Notes under the pieces: generated by a model
What the model was told of the DNA's origin: nothing
Seen by the model: the letters and a program-made list of their open reading frames with translations, nothing else
The model's database searches: none
Position numbers and translations under genes: made by a program
Shown: positions 25,632 through 34,050 of the stretch, piece after piece
Position numbering within the stretch: position 1 is the stretch's first letter
How the letters are laid out: every line of letters begins with the position of its first letter
Origin: Streptomyces glomeratus
Lineage (GTDB): Bacteria > Actinomycetota > Actinomycetes > Streptomycetales > Streptomycetaceae
Length of the DNA stretch: 64,000 bases
Reading direction: 5' to 3'
NCBI RefSeq assembly: GCF_021462825.1
Contig: NZ_JAKEEB010000013.1
Location: forward strand, 105,406-169,405

Positions 25632-25985
25632 TCATGCTCCTTGGGCATGGGACGAGGTCTCTGCGGCCGGGCTCGAGGAGAGGTTCCCCTCGGTGGCCGG
25701 TTCGGCGGCGGAGGGCCCGCCCTTGCGTACGCGCCATGCGTCGCGCAGCATTTCGTGCCACCGCGGGCGCTTGCGCGGCGGGACATGGTCCACACCGCCC
25801 AGCGACCACGGATTGCACCGCAGGATGCGCCAAGCGGTCAGTGCCGTTCCCTTGATCGCACCGTGCCGGTCGATGGCCGTGTAGCCGTAGTGAGAACACG
25901 ACGGGTAGTACTTGCACACCGGCCCCAGTAGTGGACTGATCGTCCACTGATAGATCTTGATCAGGGCCAGAAGTGGGTACTTCAT
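25632..25985 (-). CDS. yidD: Membrane protein insertion efficiency factor YidD
   Basis: A 117-residue protein of the YidD (DUF37) family, with the signature IKIYQWTISPLLGPVCKYYP and SCSHYGYTAIDRHGAIKGT plus GGVDHVPP; three conserved cysteines are present. An amphipathic N-terminal helix attaches it to the inner membrane, where it assists YidC. The ATG at 25985 overlaps the rnpA stop by four bases. The last 40 residues are a variable polar tail. Confidence 0.94.
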   Translation of the reverse strand: MKYPLLALIKIYQWTISPLLGPVCKYYPSCSHYGYTAIDRHGAIKGTALTAWRILRCNPWSLGGVDHVPPRKRPRWHEMLRDAWRVRKGGPSAAEPATEGNLSSSPAAETSSHAQGA

Positions 25986-26356
25986 CGCGCGCCCCCTCCT
26001 CCCAGCAGCCGCTGAAGGGCGGCATCCAGGTCTCGGGCCAGCTGTGCAGGGTCGGCGTCACCCGCACCGGGCAGCGCTCGTACGACTACCAGGCTACCGG
26101 GGGGCAACAGGGCCACTCGGTCACGCATCAGATGGCGAAGCCGGCGCTTCACCTTGTTGCGTACGACCGCACCGCCCACGGCCTTGCTCACGACGAAACC
26201 CGCACGCGTCGGGGGAGCGCTCTCCCCAGGCGCGTGCGGGTCCGTGGCACCGCTACGAAGGTGGACGACGAGGAGCGGGCGTCCGGCCCGGCGTCCTCGG
26301 CGTACCGCGGTCGCGAAGTCCTCGCGCCGCCTCAGCCGATGCTCGGTAGGCAGCAC
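25982..26356 (-). CDS. rnpA: Ribonuclease P protein component
   Basis: A 124-residue basic protein that helps the RNase P RNA cut tRNA 5' leaders. It begins MLPTEHRLRRREDFATAVRR. The family signature is KVKRRLRHLMRDRVALLPPG, preceded by GFVVSKAVGGAVVRN. The GTG at 26356 lies 18 bp after rpmH. Gene order rpmH-rnpA-yidD-yidC is the standard bacterial arrangement, and overlaps indicate one transcript. Confidence 0.95.
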   Translation of the reverse strand: MLPTEHRLRRREDFATAVRRGRRAGRPLLVVHLRSGATDPHAPGESAPPTRAGFVVSKAVGGAVVRNKVKRRLRHLMRDRVALLPPGSLVVVRALPGAGDADPAQLARDLDAALQRLLGGGGAR

Positions 26357-26374
26357 GTCATGACCTGTGCGCGA

Positions 26375-26512
26375 TCAGGCGGACAGGCGGGCGCGACCCT
26401 TGCTGCGGCGGGACGCCAGGATGGCGCGGCCGGCACGGGTGCGCATACGCAGCCGGAAGCCGTGGGTCTTCGCGCGACGACGGTTGTTCGGCTGGAAGGT
26501 GCGCTTGCTCAC
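26375..26512 (-). CDS. rpmH: 50S ribosomal protein L34
   Basis: A 45-residue protein, MSKRTFQPNNRRRAKTHGFR followed by LRMRTRAGRAILASRRSKGR, the invariant L34 sequence. The start is GTG at 26512. It heads the minus-strand rpmH-rnpA-yidD-yidC-jag transcript and is divergent from dnaA. Confidence 0.98.
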   Translation of the reverse strand: MSKRTFQPNNRRRAKTHGFRLRMRTRAGRAILASRRSKGRARLSA

Positions 26513-26754
26513 TCGGGGGCTCCAGTAATGATTCGGTGGGTGGCGGGGTGTCGTCTGGCTGTCACCGTGCGCCCACGAGTAGCTCGCATTACGCCCGAGT
26601 GCACCGCTTCCCGATCACCGCATGTTCCCTGGTGGGAACACTGGACGTGATCTGTGCCCATCGGAGGCAGGCGGCAGCAGCCATCGACAACTCGACCTGG
26701 TTACGGTACGCGGGGCTGCGGCGTTCGGTCAAACCAGCGACCCGTGAGGGACAC

Positions 26755-26776
26755 TTGTCCACAGCCTGGGGACAAC
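26755..26776. promoter_or_regulatory. Inverted DnaA boxes in the dnaA upstream region
   Basis: A perfect TTGTCCACA (26755-26763) faces TGGGGACAA (26768-26776, one mismatch on the other strand) across four bases. They lie about 150 bp before dnaA in the 413-bp rpmH-dnaA gap. DnaA binding at its own promoter is known in Streptomyces and fits autoregulation. I cannot place the divergent rpmH promoter exactly and see nothing else in this gap. Confidence 0.75.
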
Positions 26777-26925
26777 AACTTGAACCACGCCGCTCGCCCT
26801 GACTACCGTGACTGGACTCCGATTCGTTCCCTTGTCCCCGGCCGAGCCGTTTCGTCCCCGGCCGAGTTACCTTCCGACCCGTCCCGCGACCACACGTGCG
26901 TGGGACCTGTGAGAGAGCGTGCCCT

Positions 26926-28827
26926 GTGGCTGACGTACCTGCCGATCTTGCCGCAGTGTGGCCACGAGTACTGGAAAAGCTCCTCGGTGAGGGGCGTGGA
27001 CCGGGTGTCGAGGCGAAGGACGAGCACTGGATCCGGCGCTGCCAGCCGCTGGCACTGGTCGCCGACACCGCCCTGCTCGCCGTGCCGAACGAATTCGCGA
27101 AGGGTGTCCTCGAAGGCCGGCTGGCACCGATCGTCAGCGACACGCTGAGCCGCGAGTGCGGCCGCCCCATCCGCATCGCGATCACCGTCGACGACTCCGC
27201 GGGCGAGCCCCCGGCGCCGGCGCCGCCCGCCCAGCCGCGCTACGAGGAACCCGAGCTCCCCGGCCGCGACGCCTACGACGGCCAGGGCGGCTACGAGGAA
27301 TACGGCCGCCACCGCGCGGACGACCACCGCGCGGGCCGCCCCGACCAGCTGCCCACGGGCCCCGGCGACCAGCTCCCCTCCGCCCGCGCGGACCAGCTTC
27401 CGCTCGCCCGTGCCGACCAGCTCCCGCCGGCTCGTCCCGCGTATCCGGGCGAGTACCAGCGCCCAGAGCCGGGCGCCTGGCCCCGCTCGTCGCAGGACGA
27501 CTACGGCTGGCAGCAACAGCGTCTCGGCTTCCCCGAACGCGACCCCTACGCGACGCCGGCGCCGGACTACCGCACGCAGTCACTGGAGCGCTCGCCGTAC
27601 GAGCAGCAGCGCCCGGGCTACGAGAGCGCCCGCGGCGACTTCGACCAGCAGCGCCCCGACCGTCGCGAACTCCCGGAGCCGCCCTCCGGCGGCCATGCGC
27701 GCCGGGGCGGTCCGGCCGGCCCGGGTCTGCCCCCCACCGGCGCCCCGGGACCGCTGGCCGCGCAGCCCGCGCCCGCCACCGGACCGGGCGAGCCCACCGC
27801 GCGGCTGAACCCGAAGTACCTCTTCGACACGTTCGTCATCGGCGCCTCGAACCGCTTCGCGCACGCGGCCGCGGTCGCCGTCGCCGAGGCACCGGCGAAG
27901 GCGTACAACCCCCTCTTCATCTACGGCGAGTCCGGGCTCGGCAAGACGCACCTGCTGCATGCCATCGGGCACTACGCTCGCAGCCTCTACCCGGGCACCC
28001 GTGTGCGGTACGTGAGCTCGGAGGAGTTCACCAACGAGTTCATCAACTCGATCCGCGATGGCAAGGCCGACGCGTTCCGCAAGCGCTACCGCGACATGGA
28101 CATCCTGCTCGTCGACGACATCCAGTTCCTGGCGCAGAAGGAGTCGACGCAGGAGGAGTTCTTCCACACCTTCAACACGCTCCACAACGCCAACAAGCAG
28201 ATCGTGCTGTCCTCGGACCGGCCGCCCAAACAGCTGGTCACCCTGGAGGACCGGCTGCGCAACCGCTTCGAATGGGGTCTGATCACCGACGTCCAGCCGC
28301 CGGAGCTGGAGACGCGCATCGCGATCCTCCGCAAGAAGGCGGTGCAGGAGCAGCTCAACGCGCCGCCGGAGGTGCTGGAGTTCATCGCCTCGCGTATCTC
28401 GCGCAACATCCGTGAGCTGGAGGGCGCGCTGATCCGGGTGACGGCGTTCGCGTCGCTCAACCGTCAGCCCGTGGACCTCGGCCTGACGGAGATCGTCCTC
28501 AAGGATCTGATCCCCGGCGGGGAGGACGCGGCCCCCGAGATCACCGCGACGGCCATCATGGCGGCCACCGCCGACTACTTCGGTCTGACGGTGGAGGATC
28601 TGTGCGGCACCTCGCGCGGCCGTGCCCTGGTGACCGCCCGGCAGATCGCGATGTACCTGTGCCGTGAGCTGACGGACCTGTCGCTGCCGAAGATCGGCGC
28701 GCAGTTCGGCGGCCGCGACCACACCACGGTGATGCACGCCGACCGCAAGATCCGCGCGCTGATGGCCGAGCGGCGTTCCATCTACAACCAGGTGACCGAG
28801 CTGACGAACCGCATCAAGAACGGCTGA
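26926..28827 (+). CDS. dnaA: Chromosomal replication initiator DnaA
   Basis: A 633-residue initiator. Domain I (about 1-90) starts VADVPADLAAVWPRVLEKLL. Domain II (about 90-290) is unusually long, Pro/Arg/Asp/Tyr-rich, and holds four tandem 8-residue repeats of the DQLP type (about 140-171). The AAA+ domain III has Walker A GESGLGKTH (334-342) and Walker B LLVDDIQFL. Domain IV ends with the DnaA-box recognition signature RDHTTVMHADRKI (from 597). The GTG at 26926 follows GAGAGAGCG; the open frame upstream lacks a site. It binds the boxes of oriC and opens the duplex. Confidence 0.97.
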   Translation: MADVPADLAAVWPRVLEKLLGEGRGPGVEAKDEHWIRRCQPLALVADTALLAVPNEFAKGVLEGRLAPIVSDTLSRECGRPIRIAITVDDSAGEPPAPAPPAQPRYEEPELPGRDAYDGQGGYEEYGRHRADDHRAGRPDQLPTGPGDQLPSARADQLPLARADQLPPARPAYPGEYQRPEPGAWPRSSQDDYGWQQQRLGFPERDPYATPAPDYRTQSLERSPYEQQRPGYESARGDFDQQRPDRRELPEPPSGGHARRGGPAGPGLPPTGAPGPLAAQPAPATGPGEPTARLNPKYLFDTFVIGASNRFAHAAAVAVAEAPAKAYNPLFIYGESGLGKTHLLHAIGHYARSLYPGTRVRYVSSEEFTNEFINSIRDGKADAFRKRYRDMDILLVDDIQFLAQKESTQEEFFHTFNTLHNANKQIVLSSDRPPKQLVTLEDRLRNRFEWGLITDVQPPELETRIAILRKKAVQEQLNAPPEVLEFIASRISRNIRELEGALIRVTAFASLNRQPVDLGLTEIVLKDLIPGGEDAAPEITATAIMAATADYFGLTVEDLCGTSRGRALVTARQIAMYLCRELTDLSLPKIGAQFGGRDHTTVMHADRKIRALMAERRSIYNQVTELTNRIKNG

Positions 28828-28849
28828 CAGCCGCACGCGAGACGGCACC

Positions 28850-28886
28850 GAGGGCGCCCCGGGACTCTATTCCCAGGGGCGCCCTC
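28850..28886 (+). terminator. Terminator after dnaA
   Basis: GAGGGCGCCCC and GGGGCGCCCTC form an 11-bp stem, and the loop contains a further GGGA/TCCC pairing. It separates dnaA transcription from oriC. Confidence 0.85.
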
Positions 28887-29776
28887 CGCCGTTCCCGGAC
28901 CGCTCCCGTACGGCTCGCGGGCGCACCGGTCCGGTCCTCCCCGGGCCCCTGTGGCGGGCGCTCTCCGCCCCTCCGGCGATGGCACCCCGGCAACCCGCTG
29001 TTCGATTACTCGCCGCGTTACGGCCACTCTCCACAGATCCGGCGACTTTCTTCCGTCCACACGCTGGGGACTGCGGAGTTGTCCAGATCGCATCCACAGG
29101 TTGGGCCCCCGGAAAACGATCCGTCCAGCTCAGCCACCTGTGGATTGGTGGACGAAGGATCTCCACAGACTGTGGACGACATGAAGATCCACAGGCTGTG
29201 CACGGAGTTGTCCACCGGCGACCCACAGGCTCCGGCCGGTTGTCCCCAGTGTTTCCCCACTTCTCCACATCCCTGTCCACTGTTCGGCAATGCGACGCGG
29301 TCTCTCACCAGACGGAGTGAAAGGCGTCACATCGAGGTGCCCGGTTGGCCTGTGGGCAAGGCGGGTAAAGCTGGGGACGGCACTGGGGAGAAGTGCCCCC
29401 CGGCTGTGCACGGACTGTGCAGAACTTTCCGTTCTCCACAGAGAACCCTGGTTGTCCACTGCCGCCGCCCACAGGGCCGGTGGACAAAATCTCCGCGCTG
29501 AGCTGGGCAAACGTGGTTATCCACGGTATCCACAGGCCCTACTACTACCCCTACACGTAGAGAGCGGGGAATTCGTCTGGAAGCGGGTCCTGTGCACAAC
29601 TCGCTCTCCGGCTCCCGACCGCCCCTCGTCACGACTTGACCCCGAGAGGCACCGACTGTCAGCGGCGTGCGTCAGACTGGTCCCCGGTGTCCTTCCCGTC
29701 ACAGGGGCGCTCGACACCGAGTCACGACGAAGGCCAGCAGGGCGAGAACGCCGGCAACAGCAGGAGGCGGCTTACG
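28887..29776. other. oriC: Chromosomal origin of replication oriC
   Basis: An approximately 890-bp non-coding region between dnaA and dnaN, crowded with DnaA boxes on both strands in two groups, roughly 29027-29281 and 29351-29599. Boxes fitting (T/C)(T/C)(G/A/C)TCCACA occur at 29027, 29053, 29171 (reverse), 29261 and 29432. One-mismatch boxes include 29079, 29208, 29240, 29273, 29351 (reverse), 29452, 29479 (reverse), 29517 and 29591 (reverse). No perfect TTGTCCACA or TTATCCACA is present, so individual sites are probably weak and bind cooperatively, as known for Streptomyces oriC. The dnaN promoter must lie toward the right end. Confidence 0.95.
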
Positions 29777-30907
29777 GTGAAGATCCGGGTGGAACGCGAC
29801 GTACTCGCGGAGGCAGTGGCCTGGGCGGCGCGCAGCCTTCCGGCCCGTCCGCCGGCGCCTGTCCTCGCCGGCCTGCTGCTGAAGGCCGAGGACGGACAGC
29901 TGAGCCTGTCCAGTTTCGACTACGAGGTCTCCGCGCGCGTGTCGGTGGAGGCCGAGGTCGAGGAGGAGGGCACGGTCCTCGTCTCCGGCCGCCTTCTCGC
30001 CGACATCTCCCGGGCCCTCCCCAACCGCCCGGTGGAGATTTCCACAGACGGTGTACGGGCGACGGTGGTCTGCGGCTCCTCCCGGTTCACCCTGCACACC
30101 CTCCCTGTGGAGGAGTACCCGGCGCTGCCCCAGATGCCGAACGCCACGGGCACGGTCCCGGGCGAGGTCTTCGCCTCCGCCGTGCAGCAGGTCGCCATCG
30201 CCGCGGGCCGCGACGACACGCTGCCCGTGCTCACCGGTGTGCGCATCGAGATCGAGGGCGACACGGTGACGCTGGCCTCCACCGACCGCTACCGCTTCGC
30301 GGTCCGCGAGTTCCTGTGGAAGCCGGAGAACCCGGACGCGTCTGCGGTCGCCCTGGTGCCCGCCAAGACGCTCCTGGACACCGCCAAGGCACTGACCAGC
30401 GGCGACTCCGTGATCCTGGCGCTTTCCGGTTCGGGCTCGGGCGAGGGCCTGATCGGCTTCGAGGGCGCGGGCCGGCGCACCACGACCCGACTGCTGGAGG
30501 GCGACCTCCCGAAGTACCGCACGCTGTTCCCGACGGAGTTCAACTCCGTCGCCACCATCGAGACCGCCCCCTTCGTGGAGGCCGTCAAGCGCGTCGCCCT
30601 GGTCGCCGAGCGCAACACCCCGGTGCGGCTGAGCTTCGAGCAGGGCGTGCTGATCCTGGAGGCCGGCTCCAGCGACGACGCACAGGCTGTGGAAAGGGTC
30701 GACGCCCAGCTGGAGGGCGACGACATCTCGATCGCCTTCAACCCGACCTTCCTGCTGGACGGTCTGAGCGCCATCGACTCCCCGGTGGCCCAGCTGTCCT
30801 TCACCACGTCGACGAAGCCCGCCCTGCTGGGTGGGAAGCCGGCGGTGGACGCCGAGGCGGACGAGGCCTACAAGTACCTGATCATGCCGGTGCGGCTCAG
30901 CGGCTGA
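29777..30907 (+). CDS. dnaN: DNA polymerase III beta subunit (sliding clamp)
   Basis: A 376-residue clamp that tethers the replicative polymerase to DNA. It starts VKIRVERDVLAEAVAWAARS and has the three repeated clamp domains, with SFDYEVSARVSVEAEVEEEG, DTLPVLTGVRIEIEGDTVTL and the C-terminal EAYKYLIMPVRLSG that forms the ligand pocket. The GTG at 29777 has a strong CAGGAGGCGG upstream. It follows oriC and begins the plus-strand replication gene group. A consensus DnaA box, CTGTCCACA, lies at 30911-30919 just after the stop. Confidence 0.97.
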   Translation: MKIRVERDVLAEAVAWAARSLPARPPAPVLAGLLLKAEDGQLSLSSFDYEVSARVSVEAEVEEEGTVLVSGRLLADISRALPNRPVEISTDGVRATVVCGSSRFTLHTLPVEEYPALPQMPNATGTVPGEVFASAVQQVAIAAGRDDTLPVLTGVRIEIEGDTVTLASTDRYRFAVREFLWKPENPDASAVALVPAKTLLDTAKALTSGDSVILALSGSGSGEGLIGFEGAGRRTTTRLLEGDLPKYRTLFPTEFNSVATIETAPFVEAVKRVALVAERNTPVRLSFEQGVLILEAGSSDDAQAVERVDAQLEGDDISIAFNPTFLLDGLSAIDSPVAQLSFTTSTKPALLGGKPAVDAEADEAYKYLIMPVRLSG

Positions 30908-31083
30908 CGGCTGTCCACAGGGCGCCCCGAGCCCGGTGGAGCACCGGGCTCGGCGGACGAAGCCGCAGGTGGGAGGGGTTACGCATGAGCGCGTAGGCCC
31001 ACAGGTGTGCATGAGGAGCCGGGTTTAGGCTCGGACACAGGTACGAAAGTGCCCTCATGCCATCGCAACCTAAGGAACAACTG

Positions 31084-31959
31084 ATGGAGCTCGGTCTCGT
31101 CGGCCTCGGCAAGATGGGCGGCAATATGCGCGAGCGTATCCGCCGCGCAGGCCACACCGTCATCGGATACGACCGCAACCCGGACCTCGCCGATGTCCAC
31201 AGCCTCGAAGAGCTTGTGGGCAAGCTGCAGGGCCCGCGCGTGGTGTGGGTGATGGTCCCGGCCGGTGCCCCGACCCAGTCCACGATCGACGAGCTGGCGA
31301 CGCTGCTGGAGCCCGGCGACGTCGTCGTGGACGGCGGTAACTCCCGCTGGACGGACGACGAGAAGCACGCCGGGGAACTCGCGGCCAAGGGCATCGGCTT
31401 CGTCGACTGCGGCGTCTCCGGCGGTGTCTGGGGCCTCGAGAACGGCTACGCGCTGATGTACGGCGGCGACGCCGGGAACGTCGCCAAGGTGCAGCCGATC
31501 TTCGACGCCCTCAAGCCGGAGGGCGCGTTCGGTTCGGTGCACGCGGGCAAGGTCGGCGCGGGCCACTTCGCGAAGATGGTCCACAACGGTATCGAGTACG
31601 CCATGATGCAGGCCTACGCCGAGGGCTGGGAGCTGCTGGAGAAGGTCGACTCGGTGGACAACGTGCGCGAGGTCTTCCGCTCCTGGCAGGAGGGCACGGT
31701 CATCCGCTCCTGGCTGCTGGACCTTGCGGTCAACGCCCTGGACGCCGACGAGCACCTGGACAAGCTGCGCGGCTGGGCGGCCGACTCCGGCGAGGGCCGC
31801 TGGACCGTGGAGGCGGCCATCGACAACGCGGTGCCGCTGCCGGCGATCACCGCGTCGCTGTTCGCGCGGTTCAGTTCGCGGCAGGACGACTCGCCGCAGA
31901 TGAAGATGATCGCGGCGCTGCGGAACCAGTTCGGCGGCCACGCGGTCGAGAAGAAGTAG
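31084..31959 (+). CDS. gnd: 6-phosphogluconate dehydrogenase, short NAD-type
   Basis: A 291-residue enzyme of the short Gnd family: Rossmann motif LGLVGLGKMGGNMRERIRRA, the substrate signature VDGGNSRWTDDEKHA, DCGVSGGVWGLENGYALMYG, and catalytic-region GAGHFAKMVHNGIEYAMMQA. It oxidises and decarboxylates 6-phosphogluconate to ribulose 5-phosphate. The long C-terminal extension of the NADP-dependent 470-residue form is absent. The ATG at 31084 follows AAGGAACAACTG. Its place between dnaN and recF is conserved in Streptomyces although it is a carbon-metabolism gene. Confidence 0.95.
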   Translation: MELGLVGLGKMGGNMRERIRRAGHTVIGYDRNPDLADVHSLEELVGKLQGPRVVWVMVPAGAPTQSTIDELATLLEPGDVVVDGGNSRWTDDEKHAGELAAKGIGFVDCGVSGGVWGLENGYALMYGGDAGNVAKVQPIFDALKPEGAFGSVHAGKVGAGHFAKMVHNGIEYAMMQAYAEGWELLEKVDSVDNVREVFRSWQEGTVIRSWLLDLAVNALDADEHLDKLRGWAADSGEGRWTVEAAIDNAVPLPAITASLFARFSSRQDDSPQMKMIAALRNQFGGHAVEKK

Positions 31960-32012
31960 TCCACAGGGCCGCCCCGCGGTCCACAACCCCTGGGGGAGGT
32001 CGGCGAACGACC

Positions 32013-33134
32013 ATGCACGTCACGCATCTGTCGCTGGCCGACTTCCGCTCGTACGCCCGGGTCGAAGTCCCGCTCGACCCGGGCGTCACCGCCTTCATCG
32101 GCCCCAACGGCCAGGGCAAGACGAACCTCGTGGAGGCGGTCGGCTACCTCGCCACCCTGGGCAGCCACCGTGTCTCCTCCGACGCGCCCCTCGTCCGCGT
32201 GGGCGCCGAACGCGCGATCATCCGGGCGCAGGTCAGACAGGGCGAGCGGCAGCAGCTGGTCGAGCTGGAGCTGAACCCGGGAAAGGCCAACCGCGCCCGC
32301 ATCAACAGGTCCTCGCAGGTCAGGCCCCGCGATGTGCTCGGCATCGTCCGCAGTGTGCTGTTCGCGCCCGAGGACCTCGCACTGGTCAAGGGCGACCCCG
32401 GCGAGCGGCGCCGCTTTCTCGACGAGCTGATCACCGCGCGCTCCCCGCGCATGGCGGGCGTCCGCTCCGACTACGACCGGGTCCTCAAGCAGCGCAACAC
32501 CCTCCTGAAGACGGCCGCGCTGGCCCGCCGCCACGGCGGGCGCTCCCTCGATCTGTCGACCCTCGACGTGTGGGACCAGCACCTCGCGCGCGCGGGCGCC
32601 GAGCTGCTCGCCCAGCGCCTCGAACTGATCGCCGCGCTCCAGCCGCTCGCCGACAAGGCGTACGAGCAGCTGGCCCCCGGCGGCGGCCCGGTCGCCCTCG
32701 AGTACAAGCCGTCCGCGCCCGGTGAGGCCCACACCCGCGAGGCCCTCTACGAGCAGCTGATGTCCTCGCTCGCCGAGGCCCGGAAGCAGGAGATCGAGCG
32801 CGGAGTCACCCTGGTCGGACCCCACCGCGACGACCTGCTCCTCAAACTCGGTGAGCTGCCCGCCAAGGGGTACGCCTCCCACGGCGAGTCCTGGTCCTAC
32901 GCGCTGGCGCTGCGCCTGGCCTCGTACGACCTGCTCCGCGCGGAGGGCAACGAGCCGGTGCTCGTCCTCGACGACGTCTTCGCCGAGCTGGACACCCGCC
33001 GCCGCGCACGCCTCGCCGAGCTGGTGGCGCCCGGCGAGCAGGTGCTGGTGACCGCCGCGGTCGACGACGACGTACCGCATGTACTGACGGGGACGCGGTA
33101 CTCCGTGTCCGACGGCACCGTGGAGCGCGCATGA
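32013..33134 (+). CDS. recF: DNA replication/repair protein RecF
   Basis: A 373-residue SMC-like ATPase that helps load RecA at gaps. It begins MHVTHLSLADFRSYARVEVP. Walker A is FIGPNGQGKTN (about 29-39). The ABC-type segment VGPHRDDLLLKLGELPAKGY and Walker B VLVLDDVFAELDTRRRARLA lie toward the C-terminus. The ATG at 32013 follows GGGGGAGGTCGGCG. It overlaps the next gene (dciA) by four bases, so the two are translationally coupled. Confidence 0.96.
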   Translation: MHVTHLSLADFRSYARVEVPLDPGVTAFIGPNGQGKTNLVEAVGYLATLGSHRVSSDAPLVRVGAERAIIRAQVRQGERQQLVELELNPGKANRARINRSSQVRPRDVLGIVRSVLFAPEDLALVKGDPGERRRFLDELITARSPRMAGVRSDYDRVLKQRNTLLKTAALARRHGGRSLDLSTLDVWDQHLARAGAELLAQRLELIAALQPLADKAYEQLAPGGGPVALEYKPSAPGEAHTREALYEQLMSSLAEARKQEIERGVTLVGPHRDDLLLKLGELPAKGYASHGESWSYALALRLASYDLLRAEGNEPVLVLDDVFAELDTRRRARLAELVAPGEQVLVTAAVDDDVPHVLTGTRYSVSDGTVERA

Positions 33135-33664
33135 GCACCGACGAGCCCGCACCGGAGAAGACTCCCGAGCTGTCGGGAGTGGACCTCGCGCGCGTGGCAC
33201 TGCGGGCGGCGAAGGAACAGGCACGCGCGCGGGGGGACGCGGCGCGGCAGAAGAAGCAGGCGCGGCTCGGCGGTCTGCGCTCCGGCGCGCGCGCCGACCG
33301 CCGCGACCCCATGGCGCTCGGGACCGCGATCAACCGTCTGATCACCGAGCGCGGCTGGGAGACCCCGGCCGCGGTGGGCGGCGTGATGGGCCGCTGGCCG
33401 CAGATCGTCGGCGAGAACCTGGCCAAGCACTGCGTTCCGCAGCGGTACGACGAGGACGAACGCGTCCTGACGGTGGCGTGCGACTCCACGGCATGGGCGA
33501 CGCAGCTGCGGCTGCTGGCTCCGCAGCTGGTCGCGCGCCTCAACGAGGACCTCGGACACGGCACGGTCCGGCTGATCAAGGTCCACGGCCCTGGCGGCCC
33601 CGCCCACCGCTTCGGGCCCCTGCGTGCTCCGGGGAGCACGGGCCCCGGCGACACCTACGGGTGA
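33131..33664 (+). CDS. dciA: DciA family protein (DUF721), probable helicase loader factor
   Basis: A 177-residue protein. The N-terminal 60 residues are charged and flexible. The DUF721 core follows (VMGRWPQIVGENLAKHCVPQ and VACDSTAWATQLRLLAPQLV), ending with a Gly-rich tail. DUF721 proteins named DciA bind the DnaB replicative helicase and are ancestral helicase operators in bacteria without DnaC/DnaI. The ATG overlaps the recF stop (ATGA). Co-location with dnaA, dnaN, recF and gyrase supports the replication role. Activity in this organism is inferred from family. Confidence 0.88.
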   Translation: MSTDEPAPEKTPELSGVDLARVALRAAKEQARARGDAARQKKQARLGGLRSGARADRRDPMALGTAINRLITERGWETPAAVGGVMGRWPQIVGENLAKHCVPQRYDEDERVLTVACDSTAWATQLRLLAPQLVARLNEDLGHGTVRLIKVHGPGGPAHRFGPLRAPGSTGPGDTYG

Positions 33665-34050
33665 CCGACATCACTTCGGACCGCCGGACGCAATGCGCCG
33701 GCGACCCCTTCGCCGTTCCCGCGCGCGATCGCGAACATCCACCTGACTCCGACGTAGCCAAGGGTTGACAGCCGGAAGCGCTGAGTGCCTCTTAGAGCCT
33801 CTTGGAGCCCCGCTCCGCATATGGGGAGTCGGCCGAGACCGGTTCAGGGCGGCACATGGGGACCCAGGTACCGGCAAACCCCCATCACTGTCGGCGCTAC
33901 CGGTAGACTGGGAGACAATCCCGCCCCGATCGTGGGGACCGTCCGGGTAACGCTGAGCAACGCTGATCAAGGCTTACCAACGCAACACGCCGCAGCCGCT
34001 CCGGCAACCGCCGACGAGCTTGGCTTGTGCTGTGCCAGAAAGGGCGCTTC
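33665..34050 (+). promoter_or_regulatory. gyrB upstream region with candidate promoter
   Basis: This 386-bp gap separates dciA from gyrB. TTGACA at 33765-33770 is a good -35 match, with a CTTAGA-like -10 about 20 bases later, so a gyrB promoter is plausible. No gene, hairpin or DnaA box is recognised here. Confidence 0.45.
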
